64,000 nucleotides of DNA from Arthrospira sp. PCC 9108 (GTDB taxonomy: Bacteria > Cyanobacteriota > Cyanobacteriia > Cyanobacteriales > Microcoleaceae), in assembly GCA_016745315.1 (NCBI GenBank), contig CP066886.1:837501-901500 (forward strand), given 5' to 3'. Positions 9,179 through 18,591 of this stretch are shown in pieces (position 1 is the first letter of the stretch; the number at the start of each line of letters is the position of its first letter). The notes under the pieces are model-generated. The model worked only from the letters and a program-made list of their open reading frames with translations. It did no database searches and was not told the origin of the DNA. The position numbers and the translations under genes were made by a program.

Positions 9179-9298
9179 CTGAATGAGTGGAAAGCACAAA
9201 GTCTATATCTTGACCCTAGGATCCCTCAGCTGGCGGGTCTAAGGTGGCGGGTTCTCTGGCTGTAAGTGTATTTTATGATTGATTAAAGGAGGCGATCG
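9178..9298 (+). repeat. Dispersed spacer repeat, copy 3
   Basis: Diverged relative of the repeat at 7821-7946: AAAGCACAAAGTCTATATCTTGAC in place of AAAGCACAAAATCTGTATTTTGAC, and then an almost identical GGTGGCGGGTTCTCTGGCTG and TATTTTATGATTGATTAAAGG. It leads directly into the hsdS start and supplies its ribosome-binding site (AAAGGAGG). Confidence 0.65.
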
Positions 9299-9592
9299 AT
9301 GAGTGAGTGGAATATCGAACCTTTGGGAAAAATTGCTGTTATACAAACGGGTCGTCTTGGCTCAAATGCTGCGGTGGATGGAGGAATATATCCTTACTTC
9401 ACTTGTTCACCTGTCACCCTTTCTATTAATGAATATAGCTTTGATGGTGATGCTGTTTTACTAGCAGGCAACAATGCAAATGGGATATTTTCTGTAAAGC
9501 ACTACAATGGCAAATTTAACGCATATCAAAGAACCTATGTAATAACCGTAAAAAATATAGCACTAGTCAATAAGGTTAGGACGCAGCCTTGA
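9299..9592 (+). pseudogene. hsdS: Type I specificity subunit HsdS, truncated by IS630
   Basis: ATG 9299 follows AAAGGAGG. The first 86 residues match the start of the first target-recognition domain of HsdS: WNIEPLGKIAVIQTGR, GGIYPYFTCS, AVLLAGNNANGIFSVKHYNGKFNAYQRTYVI. Intact HsdS is about 400 aa. The frame enters the IS630 element at 9556 and stops at 9592. No hsdS sequence resumes on the other side of the element, where group II intron sequence is found, so the rest of the gene was lost. Confidence 0.85.
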
Positions 9593-10513
9593 GAACAGAA
9601 TCCATGGCATCATAGAGAGAATCAAACTGCTCACGTGCAATGGCGAATGCGGGCTTTCAACCACGACCAACATTTCTCTATCTTGTTGAGGTCTGGCGAA
9701 TAAGGCCGAAGATAGAGTAAACGGCATGGAGCTGCCTCCAACAGTTCAGCCTGCCGCCCCCCTTTATGAAACGTTGCATTGTCCAATACTAGAGTCTGAC
9801 CTGGCTTCAATGTTGGAATTAAGATAAACTCCAACCACAACTCAAACACTGTCCGATTACAACAACCCTCAAAGGTAAAGGGAGTTAAGAGTTGTTGATA
9901 ACACCATGGGGCCATATAGCTCACCCTGCCCTGCCTCTTCCCTGATTTGAGGGCATCGAAGCGTTGTCCTTCCTCGCAGTAACCATAAGGATAATCCTAG
10001 TCTTGACTATTCATGCCAGCTTCATCGAGGTAAACCAACCCTTCCGGCTCCATATGTTCAATCTGAGCAATAAACTCCTCTCGCTGTTGCTCATCACCTT
10101 CTTGGTAGCCGTAAGTTTTTTTTCTGGTGAAGCCAATTTTCTTCAAGGCTCTGGATATGGTGCGAGGAGAGATGTCGTCATCCCAAAGTTCAGCCATCTG
10201 AGCGGAGGTTTTGTGGCCATGCTCTTGGGCAAAAGCCTTGAATTTGTGCCAGTCGGTAATTTGGTGGCTATGACCAGGTGGGCGATTAGGTTTAGGGAGG
10301 AAGTCGCCGGTGTGTTCTTTTCTTTGCAGCCAGAGATTGATGGTGTTCCGGCTGACATGGAAAACTTGACTGGCTTCTGTTTTGGGCATACCGTCTAGTT
10401 CAATTGCATTAATAACTTTTTGTCTAAGGTCGTAACTGTAGGGGGCTGGCATTTTGGGTCTTATGTAGATATCCTTGCCATTATACGTCCTAACTATTCT
10501 GTCTTGTGCTATA
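9556..10513 (-). mobile_element. IS630-family element, copy 1
   Basis: The ends form an imperfect inverted repeat of about 28 bp: TATAGCAC.AG.CA...GGTTAGGACG at 9556-9583 and its counterpart at 10486-10513. Each end carries the TA expected of IS630/Tc1-mariner insertion. The transposase is on the minus strand. Left flank is hsdS and right flank is the 3' part of a group II intron (GCTCTGAAC), so the flanks do not come from one uninterrupted target. An adjacent deletion or recombination between copies is inferred. Confidence 0.85.
9576..10452 (-). pseudogene. IS630 transposase, nonsense and frameshift mutated
   Basis: The ATG at 10452 starts MPAPYSYDLRQKVINAIE, followed by an HTH (MPKTEASQVFHVSRNTINLW). 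The DDE core has YLDEAGMN, VLDNATFHKGG and YSPDLNKIEKCWSWLKARIR. An in-frame TAG at 9997-9999 interrupts it; copy 2 has Ser there. A shift near 9640 puts the natural tail (REQFDSLYDAMDSVLKAAS) out of frame. The natural stop TAA lies within the terminal inverted repeat. One exchange in the promoter-proximal part would not rescue it, so it is inactive. Confidence 0.85.
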
Positions 10514-10661
10514 GCTCTGAACATTGAAGTACGAAAGCAGGGGGTAGTAACCCTGTTCATCAGACAAAAAGGGTATCCACATCAGGAGCCGTGTGATGGG
10601 AAACTATCAAGCACGGTTTTGAATGGGAGGGGGTGAAGGTGACTTCACTCTCGACCCCTAC
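10514..10661 (+). mobile_element. 3' fragment of a group II intron (intron 2)
   Basis: Starts right at the IS630 end with GCTCTGAAC and runs through domain V (about 10583-10616, GAGCCGTGTGATGGGAAAC) and domain VI to CGACCCCTAC. Domains I-IV are absent, having been lost at the IS630 junction. It is followed by DNA (10662-10725) that itself resembles the inside of another intron, so it was inserted into that intron. Confidence 0.75.
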
Positions 10662-11834
10662 CTTAGAGGGAAAAGGATGTGGGCAGAAGCAAATGCCTAG
10701 TTATAATGATTAGGAGTGCGAGACGTTCAGGCATCAAATAGGGCTGCAATGCCCTAAATAACCGCCCGGTGGGGATTTCAACCCCTTGGTTGAATATAAG
10801 AAGCTCGCTTCTGACCATCCCTATAACTGTTTATATGTCCCAACGTTTGGTATAGAAATATACAAAACAAGGCAGGGAACTCAAGGTCATAAACAAACTG
10901 AGAAATCAGGGAGTAGAGAGTAACGGCGATAGCCACCCCCAGTTTCAGGATACACAATCCTGGGATTGAAGCGGGGAACGGAAGGCTCCAAGGTATAACC
11001 TAATACCAGAATCGAGACCACTGCCAACCATCCATGATTAGGGAAACCGAATGTCCGGCTTGAACCATCGTAATTATAAAGTAGCGAAATAGGTTGATAC
11101 GCTGCGCTCAAAAGAGTAAGGGGAAAAGTAGGAGGCTCCTTATACTACCTACACAGACTTTTAAAAGTACCCCGGTGGAAAGGACAAATCTAAAGATGGA
11201 ATGCCCATATAAACGGAACGTTTAAACCCCTTTTAGGCTCTGCTAATAAAAAAGAATGTGAGCAATATTACTCACAAGCAGAGCGTGAAAAGTGTAAGCG
11301 TATGCCTCCTAGGGGAAAGGATGTGACTGAAAGCTAATGCCTAACTGTAATAGTTAGGATATGCCCACTAGTCACGGTATGGATATAGAGACCGCGATAA
11401 GTAGGAGTTTAATGGCGAAAACGAGTTTAAAGACTAACGCATGCATATAGCTCTAAAAGTTGAGGTCATAAAGCAGGGGGTCGTAACCCTGTTCCCAATG
11501 ACAAAGGGGTATCCATATCAGGAGCCGTATGAGGTGAAAGTCTCAAGTACGGTTTGGAAGTGGAGTTGGGGAAGGCGACTTCCCTCTCGACCATAACTAA
11601 GCCCACGTGCCACGGTATGGATGTAAATTCTGCCATGGGTAGGAGTATAATGGCCAGAGCGAGTATAAAGACTACGTGGCGCATATAGCTCTGAACAAAG
11701 AAGGACAAAGCAGCGGTTGGTATCGCTGTGCCACTGACAATGTGGGCATCCACACCAGGAGCCGTGTGAGGTGAAAATCTCAAGCACGGTTTTGAATGGG
11801 AGGGGATGGAGGCGACTCCATTCTCGACCCCTAC
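10662..11834 (+). mobile_element. Outer group II intron (intron 3) remnant interrupted by intron 4
   Basis: Bases 10662-10725 match the internal intron segment GGGAAAAGGATGTG...AATGCCTAGTTATAATGATTAGGA of related copies. The segment resumes at 11598 with TAAGCCCACGTGCCACGG..., exactly where related copies continue after TTAGGA. Domain V follows at about 11759-11793 and the 3' end (CGACCCCTAC) at 11834. Intron 4 therefore sits inside intron 3, a twintron. The 5' part of intron 3 is missing. Confidence 0.75.
10726..11597 (+). mobile_element. ORF-less group II intron (intron 4) nested in intron 3
   Basis: The 5' end is GTGCGAGACG at 10726. Domain V is at about 11520-11553 (GAGCCGTATGAGGTGAAAG), and domain VI and the 3' end (CGACCATAAC) are at 11597. 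The 872-bp length fits an ORF-less member of the same family as introns 1 and 7. It lies between TTAGGA and TAAGCCC of the outer intron, so the outer one can be read across it. Short frames within it are not genes. Confidence 0.85.
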
Positions 11835-11972
11835 CTTGACACTCCCAAGGATTGGCTTCGGGAGTTTGGTTAGCGGTGTGTCAACAATATGGGAGTTATT
11901 GGTGGCGTTACCTAAGCTATAGGTCTGACGGACCCTACAGGTAGTGCCTAATATGTAATGATAGAGGTGTAA
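11835..11972 (+). other. Spacer with IS200/IS605-like end hairpin
   Basis: CTTGACACTCCC, then AAGGATTGGCTTCGGGAGTTTGG, can fold with ACTCCC pairing to GGGAGT. A near match (AAGGATTCGCTTCCGGAGTTTGG) lies at 20598. The wording resembles the right ends of cyanobacterial IS200/IS605 (TnpB-type) elements as I remember them. No tnpA or tnpB is present. The last 30 bp (GTGCCTAATATGTAATGATAG) resemble an intron-internal site, the same kind of site that intron 4 entered. Confidence 0.35.
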
Positions 11973-12888
11973 GTGCGATACGTTCAGACAGGAAATAGGG
12001 CTGCAATGCCCTAAATAACCGCCTGGTGGGGATTTAAACCCCTTGGTTGAATATAAGAATCTCGCTTCTGACCATCCCTACAACTGTTTATATGTCCCAA
12101 CGTTTGGTATAGAAATATACAAAACAAGGCGGGGAACTCAAAGTCAAAACGCAAAATTGGCAATCTTAATGATTCCTTAACAATTGCGTAGAGAGTAACG
12201 GCGATAGCCACCCCCAGTTTTGGGAATCACAACCCCACGATTGAAGCGGGGAACGGAAGGCGTGAAGTAGAACCTACTACCAGAGGCGACCACTGCCAAC
12301 CATCCATGATTAGGGAAACCGAATGTCTGGCTTGAACCATCGTAAATATTAAGTAGCGAAATAGGTTGATACGCTGCGCTCAAAAGGGCAAGGGGAAAAG
12401 TAGGAGCCTTTACACACTACCTACACAGACTTTTAAAAGTACCCTGGTGGATAGGACAAATCTAAAGATGGAATGCCCATATAAACGGAACGTTTTAAGT
12501 CCTTCTGGACTCTGATTATCTGGTCGAGATGTCAGTAGGGATAAGTGTAACCGCAAGTCCTAGAGGATGTGAGATGTGACCAGAAGCCAACGCCCGACTG
12601 TAATGGTAGGGATATGCTGACAGGTTACGGTTTGATTGCCAAGAATAGAGCCAAGTAGGAGCTTATATGGCGCAGGCGAGTTTAAAGAAAGGTTTTGGCA
12701 AAACCAAACCAATCAAGACTACGAAAAACCCATGGAAGGCTATCCCATGGGCGAAAGTTCAACGGAAAGTTTTCCAACTCCAAAAGAGGATATTTCAAGC
12801 AGCTAAATCGGGACAAGATGCAAAGGTTAGAAGGTGGCAACGTCTACTGGTGAAATCATATTATGCCCGACTCTTAGCAGTGCGGCTG

Positions 12889-12948
12889 TAGGGGCGGGTT
12901 CCACGGTCAGCCATGCTTCCCAACAGTCAGCTTAATAAACCCGCCCCC
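12889..12948 (+). repeat. 60-bp palindrome-ended repeat, copy 1
   Basis: TAGGGGCGGGTT at the left and AAACCCGCCCC at the right form inverted ends around a 36-bp centre with AGCCATGCTTCC. It interrupts the RT frame between LLAVRL and the GKKTAGVDG region, placing TAG in frame. Copies of exactly the same 60-bp length are at 14181 and 62776. Confidence 0.8.
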
Positions 12949-13960
12949 CAAGCGGGTCAAGGCAAAAAGACAGCCGGTGTCGATGGAAGGATAGTAATAT
13001 CTCCAAAACAAAGGTTTGAATTAGCTGAGAGCATTAAAGGAAAACTCAAAGTAAAAGCACTTAGGAGAGTATGGATACCAAAACCTGGTAGGGATGAAAA
13101 AAGCTGGAATAGGCATTCCTACAATCCAAGATAGAGCAAGGCAAGCCTTGGTTAAATCGGCTCTCGAACCTGAATGGGAATCGAGATTTGAAGGCACAAG
13201 CTATGGGTTCCGTCCCGGACGGTCAGCCCAAGATGCAATAGCACGAATCTATCTATGTATTAAGCATAGTAGTTATTATGTGTTGGACGCAGGTGCGAGA
13301 CGTTCGGGTATGAAATAGGGCTGAAATGCCCGAAATAACTACCCGGTGAGGATTCCAGCTCCGAATCTGGATATAAGGAGACCTCTCCTGAGCATCCTCA
13401 TAACTGATTATATGTCCCGACGCTTAGGTAACTAAGCAAGGCAGGGAACTCAAGGTCATAAACGAACTGAGAAATCAGGGAGTAGAGAGTAACGGCGATA
13501 GCCACCCCCAGTTTTGGAAATCATAACTCCAGGATAGAAGCGGGGAACGCAAGGCGTGAGGTAGAACCTACTACCAAGACGCGACCACTGCCAACCATCC
13601 ATGATTAGGGAAACCGAATGTCTGGCTTGAACCGCCGTAAAGAGTAAGTAGCGAAATAGGTTGATACGCTGCGATCAAAAAGAGCAAGGGGAAAAGTAGG
13701 GTTTTGAGATGAACACCCACACAGACCTTGAAAAGTACCCCGGTGGATAGGACAAATCTAAAGATGGAATGCCCGTATAAACGGAACGTTTTAAGTCCTC
13801 CTGGACTCTGATTATCTGGTCGAGATATCAGTAGGGATAAGTGTAACCGCAAGTCCTAGAGGATGTGAGATGCGGCAGAAGCCAACGCCCGACTGTAATG
13901 ATAGGGATACGCTGACAGGTTACGGTTTGATTGTATGAATAGAGTCTAGTAGGAGTCAAA

Positions 13961-14287
13961 ATGACGAAATCGAGAGACGGTAAAGGATTCGGAAAACGAG
14001 AACTTACCAAGACGTGCGTTTGTATGGAGAAGTATCAACTGGGCTAAGGTTCAGCGGTACGTCTTTAAGCTCCAAAAGAGGATATTTCAAGCAGCTAAAT
14101 CGGGACAGGACGCAAAGGTAAGAAGGTGGCAACGTCTATTGGTGAAATCATACTATGCCCGGCTCTTAGCAGTGCGGCTGTAGGGGCGGGTTCCACAGTC
14201 AGCCATGCTTCCCAACAGTCAGCTTAATAAACCCGCCCCCCAAGATAATCAAGGTAAAAAGACGGCTGGAGTAGATGGAGAGATAGC
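13961..14287 (+). pseudogene. Second intron RT gene fragment (N-terminal region)
   Basis: ATG 13961 starts MTKSRDGKGFGKRELTKT and soon shifts frame. RSINWAKVQRYVFKLQKRIFQAAKSG and RRWQRLLVKSYYARLLAVRL follow, very close to the first copy at 12745. The same 60-bp palindrome interrupts it at 14181, then GKKTAGVDGE runs to the 5' end of intron 6b at 14288. The rest of this RT gene is gone. Sharing the palindrome at the same codon position shows the two RT copies descend from a parent that already carried it. Confidence 0.8.
14181..14240 (+). repeat. 60-bp palindrome-ended repeat, copy 2
   Basis: Differs from copy 1 by a single base by eye (ACAG for ACGG) and lies at the same place in the second RT gene fragment. 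Confidence 0.8.
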
Positions 14288-14487
14288 GTGGGAGACGTTT
14301 AGGAGTGAAATAGGGCTGCAATGCCTGAAATAACCTCCTAGTGGGACTTCCACTCCTTGGTGGAATATAAGGGATTCGCACCCCTGACCATCCCATAACT
14401 ATCTATGTGTCTCAACATCTGGCTTCGACAACCAGATAAGGCAGAGAGACTCAAGGTCAAGACTGAGCGAAAAAAGAGGGGAGTTGT

Positions 14488-15388
14488 GTTATGGTCGAAA
14501 GAGAAGTCACCTTCCCCAACTCCAATTCCAAACCGTGCTTGCGAGTTTCCCAGCACACGGCTCCTGATGTAGATACCCTATTGTCAGTAGGAACAGGGCT
14601 ACAACCCCCCGCTTTGTAACCTCAACTTTGGGAGCTAAATACAACACGTAGTCTTTAAACTCGCTTTCGTCATCAAACTCTTACTTGTCGCGGTCTCTAT
14701 ATCCACACCGTGACTAGTGGGCATATCCTAACCATTACAGTTAGGCATTGGCTTTCAGTCACATCCTTTCCCCTTAAAGGTATACGCTTACACTTTTCAC
14801 TACTGTGCAGGTACATCCTGCCACTTGAGAGCCTAAAAGGGGTTTAAACGTTCCGTTTATACGGGCATTCCATCTTTAGACTTGTCCTATCCACCGGGGT
14901 ACACTTTAAAGGTCTGTGTAGGTAGTGAGTTGAGACTCCTACTTTTCCCCTTACTCTTTTGAGCGCAGCGTGTCAACCTATTTCGCTACTTACTCATTAC
15001 GGTGGTTCAAGTCGGAACATTCAGATTTCCTTAGTCATGGATGGTTGGCAGTGGTCGCATATGGTAGTAGGTTCTACTTCACGCCTTCCGTTCCCCGCTT
15101 CAATCTGACGGGTTATGATTCCTCAAACTGGGGGTGGCTACCGCCGTTACTCTCAACTTCGCGCTATAATAGGAGGCTCACAACTTCCTCTGTTCTAACG
15201 TTCTGTCTTGACCCTGAGTTCCCTGCCTTGCTTAGATTTCTCCAAGCGTCGGGACATATAAACAGTTATGGGATGGTCTAGGGATAAGAATGAGAGTGCG
15301 TCTCCCTATATTTCACCAAGGGGTGAAAGTCCCACTAAGAGGTTATTTCGGGCATTGCAGCCCTATTTCACTCCTAAACGTTTCGCAC
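14488..15388 (-). mobile_element. ORF-less group II intron in antisense orientation (intron 6c)
   Basis: Reading the minus strand, the 5' end GTGCGAAACG is at 15388-15379. Domain V lies around 14566-14533, and the 3' end CGACCATAAC is at 14497-14488. It sits in domain I/II of intron 6b, whose sequence stops at GGGGAGTTGTG and resumes after 15388 with ACCCCTTGAGTATAACG. Being antisense, it cannot be spliced from a plus-strand transcript and so blocks folding of the host intron. This argues for insertion into DNA rather than into a spliced RNA target. Confidence 0.85.
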
Positions 15389-17266
15389 AAACCCCTTGAG
15401 TATAACGTAAGGTTGAGAGTAACGGCGGTAGCCACCCCCAATTTGAGGATTCACACTCAACGGGTTGAAGCGGGGAACGGAAGGCATAATAGAGGAACCT
15501 ACCTCTCACTCGAGCACTGCCAACCATCCATGATTAGGGAAACCGAATGTCCGGCTTGAACCATATGTAATGCGTCAGTAGCGAAATAGGTTGATACGCT
15601 GCGCTCAAAAGGGCGAGGGAAAAAAGTAGGAGGCTGCTATAACTACCTACACAGACCTTTAAAAGTACCCCGGTGGATAGGACAAATCTAAAGATGGAAT
15701 GCCCGCATAGATGGAACGTTTAAACCCCTCATTGGCTCTCAAGTGGCGGGATGTACCCGTGGAGTAGTGAAAAGTGTAAGCGTATGCCTTTAAGGGGAAA
15801 GGATGTGATTGAAAGCTAATGCCTAACTGTAATGGTTAGGATATGCCCACTAATCACGGTGTGGATATAGAGACCGCGATAAGTAAGAGTTTAATGGCAG
15901 CGAGTTGAAAGACTAACGCAAGCATATAGCTTTGAAAGTTGAGGTCATAAAGCAGGGGGTTGTAACCCTGTTCCCAGTGACAAAAGGGGTATCTACATCA
16001 GGAGCCGTGTGCTGGGAAACTCGCGAGCACGGTTTGGAATGGGAGGGGTAGGCTGTGAAGTTTATCTCGACCCCTAACAAAATGCTCTTACCGTGAACCA
16101 TGATTACCTACTGTCCAAAATTCATTGTCCAAGCAGCCTGAAAAGAGACCTAAAACAATGGTTAAAATCAGGTGTTTTGGACAACGGCGTGTTTGAGGAT
16201 ACAAAAGCAGGGACACCACAAGGAGGGGTAATAAGTCCACTACTAGCCAACATTGCACTGTTGGGAATGGTTGGATTAATAGAAACAGGGTATCCCAAGA
16301 AAAAAGGAAAGGTACAAGCCACCTTAATAAGATACGCCGATGATTTTGTAGTGATATCACCATCACTCGAAATTATTGAACAGTGCCAAACTGCTATCTC
16401 CGAATGGTTAAAACCTGTTGGACTAGAAATAAAACCTGAAAAGACTCGAATTTGCCACACGCTTAATCCTATTAAGTATGATGGCAAAACAGAGGAACCA
16501 GGGTTCGACTTCCTGGGATTCAATATCAGGCAATACCCGGCAGGAAAACATAAAACTGGGAAAAGTCCACATGGGAAACTATTAGGATTCAAAACCCACA
16601 TTAAACCCAGCCGTAAAGCAGTTAAAGCCCATACAGAAGTGATTAAAGGTGTAATCAAACAACATAAAACAGCACCTCAGTCAGCCCGGATAAGTAAACT
16701 AAATCCGATTATTCGGGGATGGTCAAATTATTATTCAGGGGTCGTCTCATCAGAGACCTTCGACAAACTAGATAACACAATCTGGTTAATGTTACGGGCA
16801 TGGACAGTATCAAGATGCGAAAAGGCAAGTTACGAAAAGCTAAGAAACTATTTCAGACATGGAACGGTTAAACTTAGTAATGGGAAAGAAAGGCATGAAT
16901 CTTGGTTATTCCAAACCAAAGATGGATTCCAATTCTGGAAACATAATTGGACTCCGATTGTCAGACATACCCTAGTGCGCCCTGACGCAACACCATACGA
17001 CGGAAATTGGACTTACTGGGCAATCAGGAAGGGACAAGCAATCGACACGCCAACAAGAGTAGCAAAACTACTTAAGAAACAGAAAGGCAGGTGCACCTGG
17101 TGTGGGCAATATTTCACCCCATCAGACCTAGCTGAAGTTGACCACATTATACCTCGAAGCCAAGGTGGAAAGGATGAATACAAGAACCTTCAGCTACTAC
17201 ATCGCCACACCCGCGATGATAAAACAGCTCTGGACAATGAGAGGTTGCTGTACTCTTAACAAGGAG

Positions 17267-18150
17267 GTGCGAAACGTTCAGGCACGCGCATAGGGTTGCA
17301 ATACCCGAAATAACTGCCCGGTGGGACTTCCACCCCTTGGTGGAATATAGGGAGTCGCTTCCCTGACCATCCCATAACTGTTTATATCTCCCGACGCTTA
17401 GGTAACTAAGCAAGGCAGGGGACTCAAGGTCAAGACAGAACGCTTGAACGGTGGGAGTTGTGACCCACCTAGTATAGCATGAAGTTGAGAGTAACGGCGA
17501 TAGCCACCCCCAGTTTTGGGAATCATAACCCCAGGATTGAAGCGGGGAACGGAAGGCCTGAAGTAGAACCTACTACCATATGCGACCACTGCCAACCATC
17601 CATGACTAAGGAAATCTGAATGTTCCGACTTGAACCACCGTCATAAGAAGGTAGCGAAACAGGTTGACACGCTGCGCTCAAAAGAGCAAGGGGAAAAGTA
17701 GGGGTTTCTCTTTACTACCTACACAGACCTTTAAAATTACCCCGGTGGACAGGACAAGTCTAAAGATGGAATGCCCGTATAAACGGAACGTTTAAACCCC
17801 TTTTAGGCTCTCGGCAGGATGTACCTGCACAGTAGTGAAAAGTGTAAGCGTATACCTTTAAGGGGAAAGGATGTGGCTGAAAGCTAATGCCTAACTGTAA
17901 TGGTTAGGATATGCCCACTAGCCACGGTGTGGATATAGAGACCGCGACAATTAAGAGTTTTATGACGAGTGCGAGTTTAAAGACTACGAGGTTGTATATA
18001 GCTCCTAAAGTTGAGGTTACAAAGCGGGGGGGTCGTAGCCCTGTTCCTACTGACAAATAGGGTATCTACATCAGGAGCCGTGTGCTGGGAAACTTGCAAG
18101 CACGGTTTGGAATTGGAGTTGGGGAAGGTGACTTCTCTTTCGACCATAAC
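17267..18150 (+). mobile_element. ORF-less group II intron (intron 7), near-identical to intron 1
   Basis: The 5' end is GTGCGAAACG at 17267, domain V is at 18075-18108, and the 3' end CGACCATAAC is at 18150. It entered the outer intron 8 bp after the RT stop codon, between AAGGAG and ACAATCAGAC. Compared with intron 1 only a handful of differences are visible over about 880 bp (for example GGTAACTAAG for AGAAATCTAAG near 17400). This implies recent movement, with protein supplied in trans. Confidence 0.9.
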
Positions 18151-18240
18151 ACAATCAGACTAGGAGCCGGATGAGGTGAAAGTCTCAAGTCCGGTTCTGA
18201 ATGGGAGGGGTAGACCGTGAGGTCTATCTCGACCCCTAAT

Positions 18241-18300
18241 CGATAATGTGACGCCAGTTGCTCCACTTGGGGAAACCCCAAGACATGGCTGCTCAAGACA
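18241..18300. repeat. Short palindromic intergenic repeat
   Basis: A perfect hairpin CTTGGGG-AAA-CCCCAAG (18266-18282) lies within GCCAGTTGCTCCA...GACATGGCTGCTCAA. The layout matches, from memory, a palindrome widely dispersed in cyanobacterial intergenic DNA. It borders the 3' end of intron 5. No function assigned. Confidence 0.45.
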
Positions 18301-18333
18301 AAAGTAAGGATTAATCAGCAAATGCACTACATT

Positions 18334-18489
18334 TTATTTAGTACCACTAAAAAAATTATCTAAACAAATTACCTCGCAGCCAAGTGCCAACAAATGTTCA
18401 CATAAAAAAGAACCAATAAAACCCGCCCCACCTGTTCCCAAAACGCGCTTACGGCAAGACAAATTACTTTTCACAAGGTGACTATTCAT
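18334..18489 (-). pseudogene. NAD-dependent sugar epimerase/decarboxylase, N-terminal fragment
   Basis: The minus-strand frame starts at ATG 18489 and gives 51 aa: KRVLGTGGAGFIGSFLCEHL, the Rossmann NAD-binding motif GxxGxxG of extended short-chain dehydrogenases, then VICLDNFFSGTK and a stop. Family members such as UDP-glucuronate decarboxylase continue for another 260 residues. The truncation lies about 100 bp from the intron nest, so the 3' part was probably displaced by the mobile DNA. Context with the glycosyltransferase-like gene upstream (18592-19383) suggests a former sugar gene cluster. Confidence 0.7.
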
Positions 18490-18591
18490 CGTTATCTTTA
18501 CTATCATCCAGTTTTATAAATATCTGTCTTACCCAAAACAGTTGGATATAAGGTAGCTAATTGCCTAATGCCAGCATGCTAAATACCCTAC

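Larger units (their letters stand above)
13293..16078 (+). mobile_element. Composite of two group II introns inside the RT gene (intron 6a/6b)
   Basis: Inserted between YYVLDA and the KCF...NHDY region of the outer RT gene. A 5' end (GTGCGAGACG) is at 13293, followed by domains I-III and a second RT gene start. A second 5' end (GTGGGAGACG) lies at 14288 within that second RT gene. Only one 3' end follows: domain V at about 16004-16038 and CGACCCCTAAC at 16078. Two 5' ends with one 3' end imply that recombination between near-identical copies removed one intron's 3' half and part of its RT gene. An antisense intron lies inside at 14488-15388. Confidence 0.75.
12667..17259 (+). pseudogene. ltrA: Group II intron reverse transcriptase/maturase/HNH protein, interrupted
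   Basis: Pieces in order: an N-terminal RT-0 region from ATG 12667 (NPWKAIPWAKVQRKVFQLQ); a 60-bp palindromic repeat at 12889 that adds TAG; GKKTAGVDG and VWIPKPGRDEK; a one-base shift near 13100; GIPTIQDRARQALVK and YGFRPGRSAQDAI up to YYVLDA. The gene is then split by the intron composite. It resumes near 16079 out of frame, and from 16093 stays open for 388 codons with GTPQGGVISPLLANI, the YADD active site, the maturase X domain (IIRGWSNYYSG) and a C-terminal HNH nuclease (CTWCGQY...EVDHIIPRSQGG...NLQLLH). RT, maturase and endonuclease would cooperate in splicing and retrohoming, but this copy cannot make the full protein. Confidence 0.85.
11973..18240 (+). mobile_element. Large group II intron (intron 5) with nested introns and broken IEP
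   Basis: The 5' end is GTGCGATACG at 11973. Structured domains I-III follow to about 12660, then the intron-encoded protein in domain IV (12667-17259). Domain V is at 18164-18197 (GAGCCGGATGAGGTGAAAG...CCGGTTCT) and the 3' end (CGACCCCTAAT) at 18240. The 6.3-kb span includes a nested intron composite at 13293-16078, an antisense intron within that, and intron 7 just after the protein stop. Without them the element would be about 2.6 kb, normal for a CL-type intron with RT and HNH protein. Confidence 0.8.

Noticed and set aside
12011..12383. 66- and 68-aa minus-strand frames in the 5' part of intron 5
   Set aside because: They are antisense to conserved intron domain I and appear in different frames in the other copies.
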